A stretch of 8,466 nt of DNA from Moraxellaceae bacterium (GTDB taxonomy: Bacteria; Pseudomonadota; Gammaproteobacteria; Pseudomonadales; UBA3067). Positions 1 to 6,160 of this stretch are shown here, in pieces. Position 1 is the stretch's first letter; each line of letters starts with the position of its first letter. The DNA is taken from positions 1,454 to 9,919 of the forward strand of contig NVTH01000107.1 of assembly GCA_002401525.1 (NCBI GenBank). Reading direction: 5' to 3'. The notes under the pieces were generated by a model. The model was not told where the DNA came from and did no database searches. It saw nothing but the letters and a program-made list of their open reading frames with translations. The position numbers were made by a program, and so were the translations under genes.

Positions 1-494
1 GTCCGATCGCCTAAAAAGACGCTCACCTCTGAAGCGGAGTAATAGCCCCCGGTTTGGCTCAGCTTAAGCACACCGTCGATGTACTGAGCCGATTGAATAG
101 AAAACGGGTGTCCGTTTAATTTTCCAGCCAAGGGATCCGATAATTTATGTCGGGCAGATTCGACCCGAGTCATATAAGTGTCATTAAGATCGCCAACCAT
201 GCCCTCCAACTCATTGTGTTGAGAATGAAGTAAAAGTTTGGGAGCCGCTCTAAAAGCCGAATCTTCCGACCACCACAACACCCCGCCCGCCAACAGCGAT
301 GCAAGGCCCGCTATTTGTAAATACGCTGCCACTCTAAAAGTGGATCGACGCCTACCGTAATAGGCCCATGTAACAGGAGGTAGAATTAAGGCAGCAAGCC
401 CTGCGCCTCGATCATGACGAACCGCATGCCGGAAATAAATTGAAAACCCGGTCAAAAATAATGACAATCCCACCAATAAAAATAGCGCAGTCAT
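1..494 (-). CDS. Partial unrecognised membrane protein (3' end outside window)
   Basis: An open frame on the minus strand runs from an ATG at 494-492 through the left window edge without a stop, giving 164 residues plus two bases. A TAA lies two codons upstream (500-498), so this ATG is the furthest upstream ATG start. No good Shine-Dalgarno is seen: GGAG lies about 18 nt away. The product starts MTALFLLVGLSLFL and has hydrophobic stretches at about 1-21, 31-46 and 54-75, then a polar region rich in charged residues that is probably a soluble domain. I do not recognise the family. The membrane part contains R22-H23 followed sixteen residues later by P40-V41-T42, a spacing also found in the divergent gene at 969. 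The real length is unknown because the gene is truncated by the window. No function is assigned. Confidence 0.72.
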   Translation of the reverse strand, partial: MTALFLLVGLSLFLTGFSIYFRHAVRHDRGAGLAALILPPVTWAYYGRRRSTFRVAAYLQIAGLASLLAGGVLWWSEDSAFRAAPKLLLHSQHNELEGMVGDLNDTYMTRVESARHKLSDPLAGKLNGHPFSIQSAQYIDGVLKLSQTGGYYSASEVSVFLGDR

Positions 495-968
495 AAATTA
501 GTAATTCTCTATCTCCAAAGGTCGGCACGAAAAATCAAATATACAATCCTAATCGGGCACTTAGTAAGTAACCCAGTTATTTTGGCCGCATAAGTCCTTT
601 CTTGGGCAGGCCCTTTGATCATTAGCCTTTGTGAATATTAACCTTCATGAGCACTGGCCATTCAAACAAACCGAAGCATGCTTTTTAAAATCGAACAGGT
701 CACTTTCGACCCCAATGCGGCTCCCTAATAACAATAGATGTTTCTGATATATTTTTCTGCTACTTAGATCCGAAACCCAAAACGCGCCACGCCGAGAAAA
801 ACTTCCAAACTGCAAAAGCTCGCCTATCATTAAATCATTTCATGCCATAAGTCTCGGACCCCGAAACAAGTTTTTTATAAACTAGGGGACTAAGCAATTA
901 ATGGGTAATAAAAAAATAGCGCTTTACCTTAAAACAACCTCGCCCGGGACGACCTCAATAACTCAAGC
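495..968. other. Divergent intergenic region
   Basis: This 474-bp stretch separates two divergent membrane-protein genes and should hold both promoters. I see no convincing -35/-10 pair. The most structured site is an interrupted palindrome at 555-574, listed separately. A 61-codon minus-strand frame (830-645) has no clear Shine-Dalgarno and no recognisable motif, so it is not called. Small inverted repeats such as GGGC-AG-GCCC at 604-613, and TCGG-ACC-CCGA near 853-863 followed by a T run, are too weak to call terminators. Confidence 0.5.
555..574. promoter_or_regulatory. Possible operator: interrupted palindrome
   Basis: The sequence contains an exact 11-bp palindrome with one central base, ACTTA-G-TAAGT (559-569). 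It is flanked by GGG on the left and CCC on the right with one base of asymmetry, making a 20-bp near-symmetric site. It sits about 60 bp upstream of the minus-strand gene start, between divergent genes, which is where a regulator might bind. This is only a shape-based suggestion; no known operator family is recognised. Confidence 0.22.
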
Positions 969-1886
969 ATGATCGAGATAGATTCTATTTTTGCAGTGAT
1001 ACACCAAGCAATTGATTGGCTTCAACCGGCTTTAATGCTCATCAAAGGGCAAGTTTTATATTTTAGCCTGTCTTTAACTGCCGCGGCTTTTGCATTGCTA
1101 TTTCTAGTGAATTTACGGCATTACCCTAGCCAAACAGCGCTCAACTCCATCAAACTTTTCCTCATCGTCCCAGTGACTCTCGCCGTTTGCTCCGTCGCAG
1201 TAAATTATTTAGAAACTCGGAATGTAGATATCTCCAAGGGAAAAGAGCAACAAAAAAACAAAACACTGGCATTACTGAAAGGCCAGCTAACGCATCTTCA
1301 CGAAACCAATATGGAATTAGAAGATAAGATTCAACACAATAATCAGCAATACGACCTGCTTAAGGAGGAAGCAAAGCAACTGAAGTGGCAACTTTCCACC
1401 AGCACAACCAACAGTAACCTCAAAAAATTGGATCAAATTGTAGGAATATCCGCCGATAGAGCCTTAAAAACTGAAGTGGCACGTTTTAAGCAGTTTTTTG
1501 AAAGCCGTAAAATCCAAATTAATCCGCAGCAATCCGCCTATTTTTTCAACAAATCAAATTCTACGCTGAAAATGACCTTAGGTTTCCGTCCGAATAAAAA
1601 CAACATTTCTTATATCGAAATAGAAAATATATACCTCGACCACATCGCCTTACCTGAAGAACTGATTGCCTTCGCTGAATTGACCTACTTTGGCTATTCA
1701 GCGGACGTCATCAAGGCAATCTACGGGCCACCCAACAAAGAATCGAAGCGAAAAAAAGGCCTCAACAATGCCACTCAACTGAAGAAAATGAGTTACTACC
1801 TTCCCCTCACCGCGCAAAGTAATTTAATCGCAGACTTCACATTCAAAAAAGATAAACTCGCCATCATCAAAATCTCCTGGCCCTAA
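969..1886 (+). CDS. Unrecognised membrane-anchored coiled-coil protein
   Basis: This 305-residue protein has two likely membrane segments at about 28-49 and 60-80. A strongly charged, Gln/Leu/Lys-rich region at about 90-145 (with ALLKGQLTHL and LLKEEAKQLKW) reads as a coiled coil. The C-terminal part, about 155-305, is probably a folded domain with alternating beta-like stretches. The ATG at 969 is the only candidate start in this frame: an in-frame TAA lies at 930-932 and no ATG, GTG or TTG occurs between. No good Shine-Dalgarno is visible, which lowers confidence in the exact start. The layout resembles a membrane-tethered protein whose coiled coil and C-terminal domain face one side, but I do not recognise the family and assign no function. 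R50-H51 and P68-V69-T70 match in spacing the divergent neighbour at 1-494. Confidence 0.8.
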   Translation: MIEIDSIFAVIHQAIDWLQPALMLIKGQVLYFSLSLTAAAFALLFLVNLRHYPSQTALNSIKLFLIVPVTLAVCSVAVNYLETRNVDISKGKEQQKNKTLALLKGQLTHLHETNMELEDKIQHNNQQYDLLKEEAKQLKWQLSTSTTNSNLKKLDQIVGISADRALKTEVARFKQFFESRKIQINPQQSAYFFNKSNSTLKMTLGFRPNKNNISYIEIENIYLDHIALPEELIAFAELTYFGYSADVIKAIYGPPNKESKRKKGLNNATQLKKMSYYLPLTAQSNLIADFTFKKDKLAIIKISWP

Positions 1887-2077
1887 TTCACCCCTCCTTT
1901 TTCGGTTTAACATTTTACTTCTTTCACTGATTTTATTGCCGACTATAAAATTTGGGCTAATGTTCCAAGGAGTAATTCACTCACATTGCCCTTTCCCCTT
2001 CCTGGGCCAACAATGGGTTAAATGAGAGACAGAGCAGAGAAAGGTCTCCGCAGAACGGGTCTAGCAAAGTCGAGATT

Positions 2078-2083
2078 AGGGAG
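2078..2083 (+). promoter_or_regulatory. Ribosome binding site deciding the VOC start
   Basis: AGGGAG lies 7 nt before the ATG at 2091. The upstream in-frame ATG at 2022 has no comparable motif, so this site favours the shorter product. Confidence 0.5.
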
Positions 2084-2090
2084 CATCAAT

Positions 2091-2522
2091 ATGACAGCAG
2101 AGTACTCCATAGATCACTCCATAGATCACCCCGTAGATCACCCCAAAGAATCCCCTTCAGAGCAGCCACTAGAATACCCACTAGGAATGATTATTGTTCC
2201 GGTAGACAACTTAGATAAAGCACTCACTTTCTACCGCGACACCTTGGGAATGCAGATAAAGTTTCGAGATGAAAACCGCTTTTGCTCCCTCACTTCAGGA
2301 AAAATCACCCTTGGACTTGCCGCCAGGGAAGAGCGAATCACCGATCACCCGACCCTAGCATTCCACACCGATGACCTACATCTGGCGTTGGATCAATTAA
2401 TTTCCCAAGGCGCCAACCAAGGCAATAGCATTACCCTGGATGAGAATGCCAACCGTTGTGCGCTGACAGATCCTGATGGCAATCAATTTATTATCTACCA
2501 ATCGAATTCCAGCAACCACTGA
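2091..2522 (+). CDS. VOC family protein (glyoxalase/bleomycin-resistance fold)
   Basis: The 143-residue product carries one VOC domain from about residue 33 to the end. A first beta-alpha-beta unit reads GMIIVPVDNLDKALTFYRDT followed by LGM, and a second runs from the TLAFHTDD segment to LTDPDGNQFIIYQ. DPDGN near the C-terminus is a typical signature of the family. VOC proteins include glyoxalase I, extradiol dioxygenases and antibiotic-binding proteins. The usual metal ligands look mostly absent: the first strand (MIIVPV) has no His and the last strand ends IIYQ rather than with Glu, so a metal enzyme is doubtful. The frame opens at an ATG at 2022, just after a TAA, but I prefer 2091 because AGGGAG (2078-2083) precedes it by 7 nt. 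The first 32 residues are a tetrapeptide repeat, unusual for the family. The gene stands alone, with no obvious partner. Confidence 0.82.
   Translation: MTAEYSIDHSIDHPVDHPKESPSEQPLEYPLGMIIVPVDNLDKALTFYRDTLGMQIKFRDENRFCSLTSGKITLGLAAREERITDHPTLAFHTDDLHLALDQLISQGANQGNSITLDENANRCALTDPDGNQFIIYQSNSSNH
2106..2189 (+). repeat. 12-bp tandem repeat inside the VOC gene
   Basis: Three near-identical 12-bp units (TCCATAGATCAC, its second copy, and CCCGTAGATCAC) are followed by four more diverged units in the same register, seven in all. In frame they encode the tetrapeptides SIDH, SIDH and PVDH, then four units each beginning with proline. Because the unit is a multiple of three, copy number can change without breaking the frame. 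The repeat ends exactly where the VOC fold begins. Confidence 0.75.
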
Positions 2523-2644
2523 ACCTCCCCTGGGTCAACCTAGCAGTGTTCGCTTCCTCTCGTCCTTAGTCTTTGCCTTGGTTTCCACTGTCCTTCCGTA
2601 TCAGAGTAGGCCACGGCGAATTTCAAACTGGTTATCGCCTCCTC

Positions 2645-2795
2645 CGTCATTCCCGCGAAGGCGGGAATCCATCTGTTTTAAAACACCGAATGCAGATGCA
2701 AGAAAATTTCATGTTTTGCCAAAAACAAAGTCCTTAGCGCTATGTCATCGCAGCAATACTTTTCGACATGGATTCCCGCCTTCGCGGGAATGACG
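2645..2795. mobile_element. MITE/REP-like element with perfect 28-bp inverted ends
   Basis: The 28 bases at 2645-2672 are the exact reverse complement of 2768-2795 and enclose 95 bp. Each end also folds on itself: ATTCCCGCGAAGGCGGGAAT (2649-2668) has perfect 8-bp arms around a 4-base loop, and the same holds at 2772-2791. The ATTCCC-N8-GGGAAT form matches the general pattern of dRS3-like and related dispersed hairpin repeats known in proteobacteria. The 95-bp core encodes nothing recognisable and has a 10-bp palindrome GTTTTAAAAC (2675-2684). I found no clear target-site duplication. It could be a paired REP unit (BIME-like) rather than a true MITE. Confidence 0.7.
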
Positions 2796-2801
2796 GGGGG
2801 T

Positions 2802-2815
2802 GGGAATGACGGAGG
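2802..2815. repeat. Partial third copy of the hairpin-repeat end
   Basis: These 14 bases (GGGAATGACGGAGG) are the exact reverse complement of 2641-2654, the outer edge of the left repeat. They follow the right repeat directly, so they look like a partial copy left by duplication or nested insertion. Confidence 0.55.
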
Positions 2816-2921
2816 GGTTGGCAATAACGAAGGAAAAGTAGCATTAACCGAGCGGAAGTGACAATGACGAAAGTGGCGCTGGAATAACACAACTTCTAGG
2901 AAAATAAGGCCAAATTAAGGT

Positions 2922-2954
2922 CGATCGCTGGACCAAATCAGTCATCAGCGATCG
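2922..2954. repeat. 9-bp inverted repeat with GCGATCGC core
   Basis: CGATCGCTG (2922-2930) and CAGCGATCG (2946-2954) are exact reverse complements around a 15-base spacer. The right arm lies within a 10-bp palindrome, AGCGATCGCT (2947-2956). The site is about 230 bp upstream of the kinase operon and could be a regulator site or a hairpin. There is no T run, so it is not a typical terminator. Confidence 0.4.
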
Positions 2955-3169
2955 CTAGAGGAAAAGCGTCTATTAAAGAGCGCCATTATCACCGAAGGTC
3001 ATGATAACTAAAGCTTAAATTGCATAATCCAGAAATTCAACTATACCTAAATAGATAACCAGTAGAGTTTCCCACGGAGAGACCGCCCGCTAAATAAACA
3101 AAAAGCTTCCGCTTAAAACCCTCCACAGACAAGTAGCGTGGTTCAAATCAGAAGAACATTCGAAAAATC

Positions 3170-3174
3170 AAAGG
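3170..3174 (+). promoter_or_regulatory. Ribosome binding site favouring ATG 3183
   Basis: AAAGG sits 8 nt before the ATG at 3183. The alternative GTG start at 3138 has no Shine-Dalgarno-like sequence, so this site sets the start of the membrane kinase. Confidence 0.45.
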
Positions 3175-3182
3175 CTTCATGT

Positions 3183-4868
3183 ATGCATGAAATTCAACCA
3201 GCGCTCACGCCTGGCGTAGATCCAGCCACGTTAAAGATGCCGCCGTATTTTCTATATTTGGTCCTCTTCGTTTGTAGCGCGCCTTTTTTACTTTCATTGT
3301 TTGGCATCAGTTTTGCTTCCACCGGCACCTCTTTCGACCTACGTGAAGCAGCCGACTGGCCCAAACATCAGCAATTAGACGCATTTTTTTACCGTCTCTC
3401 AGGCGCATTCACGCACACGCTACTGGAATGGACCGCATTTTGTGCCGCCATTTTTACCGTCGCCTTGGCCTTTAGCCATTACTTCATGTCAAAAGACTAC
3501 ACCACGCCCGTGATAGGCGCGGCTCTGTTCTTGGCCGGCTGCATGGATGCTTTCCATACCCTGGCGGCAGACCGTTTAATTGAAGCCGTCGCCGATAATC
3601 GCAACCTGATTCCTTTCACCTGGGCAATCTGCCGAATCTTCAACGCGATCATACTCATTGGCGGCGTGAGTTTACTTTTAGCTCGTAAACCCACCAGCGG
3701 CCAAGCCAATCTCAAATTCTTAGGGCTTGTATTTTTAATCTCAGCCACCGTCGCCTACGCCATCATTCACTATTGCGCCGTCAGTAATACATTGCCGCAA
3801 ACCCAATTCCCCGACAACTTCATTACTCGTCCTTACGATGTGGTGCCCTTAGTATTGTTCGCCTTTGCCGGCTTGGTGTTATTTCCCTATTTTTACAAAC
3901 GCCAACCCAGCGTATTCGCTCACGCCCTAGTGATCGCCATGATTCCTGAAGTAGTGGTGGAATTGCACATGGCATTTGGCTCTAGTGCCCTGTTTGACCA
4001 CAATTTCAATATCGCCCACTTCCTGAAGATTTTTGCCTATGTCGTCCCCTTCTGTGGTTTGTTAGTGGACTACATTCATACTTACCGAGCCAAGGAAGAG
4101 GAATCTGCGGAACGAGCCAAGACCCAAATCGCGCTGCAAAGCTACACCGAAGAACTGCAACGATCTAACGATGACTTGGATAAATTTGCTCACATTGCAT
4201 CTCATGATTTAAAAGCCCCGTTACGCGGTATTGATCATTTAGCCACTTGGATTGAAGAAGATAAGGAGGACCAAGAGGCGCTGGCAGAACATATTCCATT
4301 GATGCATCAGCGTATCTCCAGGATGGAAAAGTTATTGGATGATTTACTCGCTTATTCAAGCATTGGTAAGGCCGAAAAATCCTTCGATAAAGTCGAAATC
4401 CTGCCCCTGGTTAAACAAATATTCGAAATGTCGTCCCCCCCGCTCCACTATAAGCTTGTTCTAAACGGACACATTGAACCCTTCATCACTGAGTTAGTGC
4501 CACTGCAAACAATACTGCGCAATTTACTCGGTAACGCCATCAAACATCGCAACAAGGATGATGGCTGCACCACCGTCACGGTGCAAGAGCTTGATCATTT
4601 CATCGAAATTATTGTTGCCGATGACGGCCCCGGCATCGACCCTCAGTTTCATGACAAAATCTTTGAAGTATTCCAAACCCTAGAACCTCGAGATGAAGTG
4701 GAAGGCAGTGGCATCGGACTAGCGCTAGTAAAAAGAACCATTGAATCACAAGGTGGGCAGATAGAGGTCAAATCAATACTAGGTCAAGGCACTCAAATGA
4801 TTGTTCATTGGAAAATAGACCGGGCGGCTAACGATGAGAGCACTGCAGAACAGGCAAACGCTCAATGA
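3183..4868 (+). CDS. Membrane sensor histidine kinase, MASE3-like sensor
   Basis: This 561-residue kinase has an N-terminal membrane domain of about eight segments (about 21-46, 78-102, 109-127, 141-167, 176-200, 217-238, 243-266, 276-298). It carries HTLLEW, DAFHTL and a following W-x3-R, as in the MASE3 sensor family. A short helical linker (300-335) leads to the HisKA domain with phospho-acceptor H341 in SHDLKAPLRG. The ATP-binding domain has an N-box (N451 in NAIKH), G1 DDGPGI (480-485), an F-box-like IFEVF and G2 GSGIGL (508-513), so it should be active. The H-box resembles phytochrome-type kinases, but no chromophore domain is present. The frame allows a GTG start at 3138, but AAAGG (3170-3174) 8 nt before ATG 3183 favours the latter. 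Its stop overlaps the next kinase gene in ATGA, suggesting translational coupling. The signal sensed is unknown. Confidence 0.9.
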   Translation: MHEIQPALTPGVDPATLKMPPYFLYLVLFVCSAPFLLSLFGISFASTGTSFDLREAADWPKHQQLDAFFYRLSGAFTHTLLEWTAFCAAIFTVALAFSHYFMSKDYTTPVIGAALFLAGCMDAFHTLAADRLIEAVADNRNLIPFTWAICRIFNAIILIGGVSLLLARKPTSGQANLKFLGLVFLISATVAYAIIHYCAVSNTLPQTQFPDNFITRPYDVVPLVLFAFAGLVLFPYFYKRQPSVFAHALVIAMIPEVVVELHMAFGSSALFDHNFNIAHFLKIFAYVVPFCGLLVDYIHTYRAKEEESAERAKTQIALQSYTEELQRSNDDLDKFAHIASHDLKAPLRGIDHLATWIEEDKEDQEALAEHIPLMHQRISRMEKLLDDLLAYSSIGKAEKSFDKVEILPLVKQIFEMSSPPLHYKLVLNGHIEPFITELVPLQTILRNLLGNAIKHRNKDDGCTTVTVQELDHFIEIIVADDGPGIDPQFHDKIFEVFQTLEPRDEVEGSGIGLALVKRTIESQGGQIEVKSILGQGTQMIVHWKIDRAANDESTAEQANAQ

Positions 4869-6034
4869 AATATCCACACACTCATAAACAAGATGTTAAA
4901 AAGGCAGACATGCAGAACAAGACTGAAGACGATCCCCCCCCATTATCTTGCCAGTCTTACCAACAGATGATCGGTACCATCCCTCAACCGATGCTAATCA
5001 CCAACCTTCAAGGCCTTATTGAATTCGCTAATCCAGCAGCATCACAATTGCTTTGCTTTTCTCAAGAGGAGCTTTGCCAAATGTCCATGGGACAATTAAT
5101 ACCGGAATGCGCAGACACCTTTCGAGTCTTTCAAAGTAAACACTTTAGCAGCAGTGCAGAGCCGCTCTGTTTAGGCAAAATCCAGCAAGAGCAAAAAAAT
5201 AGCCTCCAGATCGCCCGCAAGGACAATCCCTCTCGTTACATAGAACTCACTCTTTCCTCATTCGAAGCCACTGACGGCTGTTTTATTATTGCCTCCATGG
5301 TTGACGTCAATAGTTACCATTTATCTCAAGTGGAGTTGTCGCGCTCTAACCAAGAATTGGATCAATTCGCCTACGTCGCTTCTCATGATTTAAAAGCGCC
5401 GCTGCGAGGCTTGGATAATTTAGTCACCTGGGTTTATGAAGACATCGACGATAAAGAACAGGTTTTAGATCATGTGCAAATGATGCGCATTCGTTTACAT
5501 CGCATGCAAACACTGCTCGATGATTTATTAGAATATTCCCGGGCAGGGAAAATGGAGCACAGCTTCAGCCAAGTGGACATTCACTACATGGCTCAAGATC
5601 TCTACATACAATCGTCCCCTCCGCCTTCATTTCAACTTGAATTAGGAGAGTCGTTTCAACCTTTTGAAACGCTAGCGAGCCCCTTAGCTCAGGTAATGCG
5701 CAACCTCATTAACAATGCCATTAAACACAACGATAAGGACGTCGGCATTATCAAAGTCAGCGCCGCAGAGAAAAACGAATTCATCGAGATTACGGTGCAA
5801 GACAATGGTCCAGGCATTGAAGCTCAATATCACCAACAAATTTTCGTCATGTTTGAAAAATTACAATCCAAGGACGATGTGGAAGGCAGCGGAATGGGCT
5901 TAGCCCTAGTCAAAAAAATCACTACCTCCCTAGGTGGTTCAATCACCGTCCAATCCACACTCGGCCAAGGCACTAGCTTTTGCGTTCACTGGCCGAAACA
6001 CATATCAACCAATCAACATTCAGCAGGTAATTAA
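4865..6034 (+). CDS. Cytoplasmic PAS-domain sensor histidine kinase
   Basis: This 389-residue protein has no membrane segment. Residues about 31-147 form a PAS-like sensor (IPQPMLITNLQGLIEFANPA opening). HisKA follows, with H174 in SHDLKAPLRG, then an ATPase domain with N284 (NNAIKH), G1 DNGPGI (313-318), F-box-like IFVMF and G2 GSGMGL (341-346). All the motifs needed for autophosphorylation are visible. The transmitter half (about 160-376) aligns along its length with the upstream kinase, including SSPP, VEGSG and the shared LGQGT near the end, so the two are paralogues with different sensors. The start at 4865 overlaps the upstream stop by 4 bp. A second in-frame ATG at 4910 has AAAAAGG 5 nt upstream and could be the real or an additional start. 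PAS ligand unknown; no heme or flavin signature recognised. Confidence 0.9.
   Translation: MKYPHTHKQDVKKADMQNKTEDDPPPLSCQSYQQMIGTIPQPMLITNLQGLIEFANPAASQLLCFSQEELCQMSMGQLIPECADTFRVFQSKHFSSSAEPLCLGKIQQEQKNSLQIARKDNPSRYIELTLSSFEATDGCFIIASMVDVNSYHLSQVELSRSNQELDQFAYVASHDLKAPLRGLDNLVTWVYEDIDDKEQVLDHVQMMRIRLHRMQTLLDDLLEYSRAGKMEHSFSQVDIHYMAQDLYIQSSPPPSFQLELGESFQPFETLASPLAQVMRNLINNAIKHNDKDVGIIKVSAAEKNEFIEITVQDNGPGIEAQYHQQIFVMFEKLQSKDDVEGSGMGLALVKKITTSLGGSITVQSTLGQGTSFCVHWPKHISTNQHSAGN
4898..4904 (+). promoter_or_regulatory. Ribosome binding site for alternative start at 4910
   Basis: AAAAAGG lies 5 nt before the in-frame ATG at 4910, a better Shine-Dalgarno than the one near 4865 (AGG, 10 nt away). 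It leaves the start of the PAS kinase open between coupled initiation at 4865 and independent initiation here. Confidence 0.35.
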
Positions 6035-6080
6035 CCTCATTAAAAGAAAGATCACGGAATATAAATCCGATTGAAGAAAA

Positions 6081-6120
6081 GTTAATTAATTAAATAGAGT
6101 TGAATCAATTAAGTTAATTA
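6081..6120. promoter_or_regulatory. AT-rich spacer with repeated GTTAATTA, possible regulatory site
   Basis: The 126-bp gap between the PAS kinase and the GGDEF-EAL gene holds GTTAATTA twice (6081-6088 and 6113-6120), spaced 32 bp, about three helical turns. The first copy runs into the palindrome TTAATTAATTAA (6082-6093), and TTGAATCAA (6100-6108) lies between. Such an AT-rich spacer in an otherwise tight cluster may hold a secondary promoter or a protein binding site. No matching consensus is known to me. Confidence 0.25.
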
Positions 6121-6146
6121 CACCGTAATTCAGATACGTTTCGACC

Positions 6147-6154
6147 TAAGGTGA
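6147..6154 (+). promoter_or_regulatory. Ribosome binding site deciding ATG 6161
   Basis: TAAGGTGA is a strong Shine-Dalgarno-like match placed about 7 nt before ATG 6161. The frame also offers a TTG codon at 6158, but the ATG is the natural start. Confidence 0.6.
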
Positions 6155-6160
6155 CTATTG

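Larger units (their letters stand above)
2523..3182. other. Intergenic region with repeats, upstream of the kinase operon
   Basis: No supportable gene lies in this 660-bp stretch. Short frames reading SFPRRRES (plus) or VIPAKAGIH (minus) are translations of the hairpin repeat. It contains the 28-bp inverted-repeat pair (2645-2795), a degenerate roughly 20-bp-period array (2804-2890) and a GCGATCGC-type inverted repeat (2922-2954). The segment 2960-3170 should hold the kinase operon promoter. It has AT-rich pieces such as CATAAT (3023-3028) and TATACC (3042-3047), but no -35 good enough to call. Confidence 0.6.

Noticed and set aside
645..830. Minus-strand frame of 61 codons in the divergent intergenic region
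   Set aside because: No clear Shine-Dalgarno, no recognisable motif and ordinary length for a chance frame. It could still be a small gene if conserved elsewhere.
853..880. Weak hairpin followed by a T run
   Set aside because: The stem is only 4 bp with several bases before the T run, and no gene ends nearby, so a terminator is not supported.
1921..1949. Possible promoter upstream of the VOC gene (TATAAA at 1944-1949)
   Set aside because: The -10 is fair but the -35 region matches the consensus in only about three of six positions, so it is not called.
1966..2021. AAGGAG at 1966-1971 as a ribosome binding site for a small gene
   Set aside because: The nearest ATG (2013) opens a frame that stops after two codons, and no other start at proper spacing gives a gene.
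2476..2793. Plus-strand frame of 105 codons overlapping the VOC gene end
   Set aside because: It overlaps the VOC gene and reads through the hairpin repeat (SFPRRRES), a known type of false protein made by such repeats.
2678..2890. Minus-strand frame of 70 codons
   Set aside because: It contains VIPAKAGIH, the usual translation of the hairpin repeat, and otherwise covers the degenerate array.
3000..3137. c-di-GMP riboswitch in the kinase operon leader
   Set aside because: I looked for conserved GEMM-type elements and saw none; only scattered short AT-rich pieces are present.
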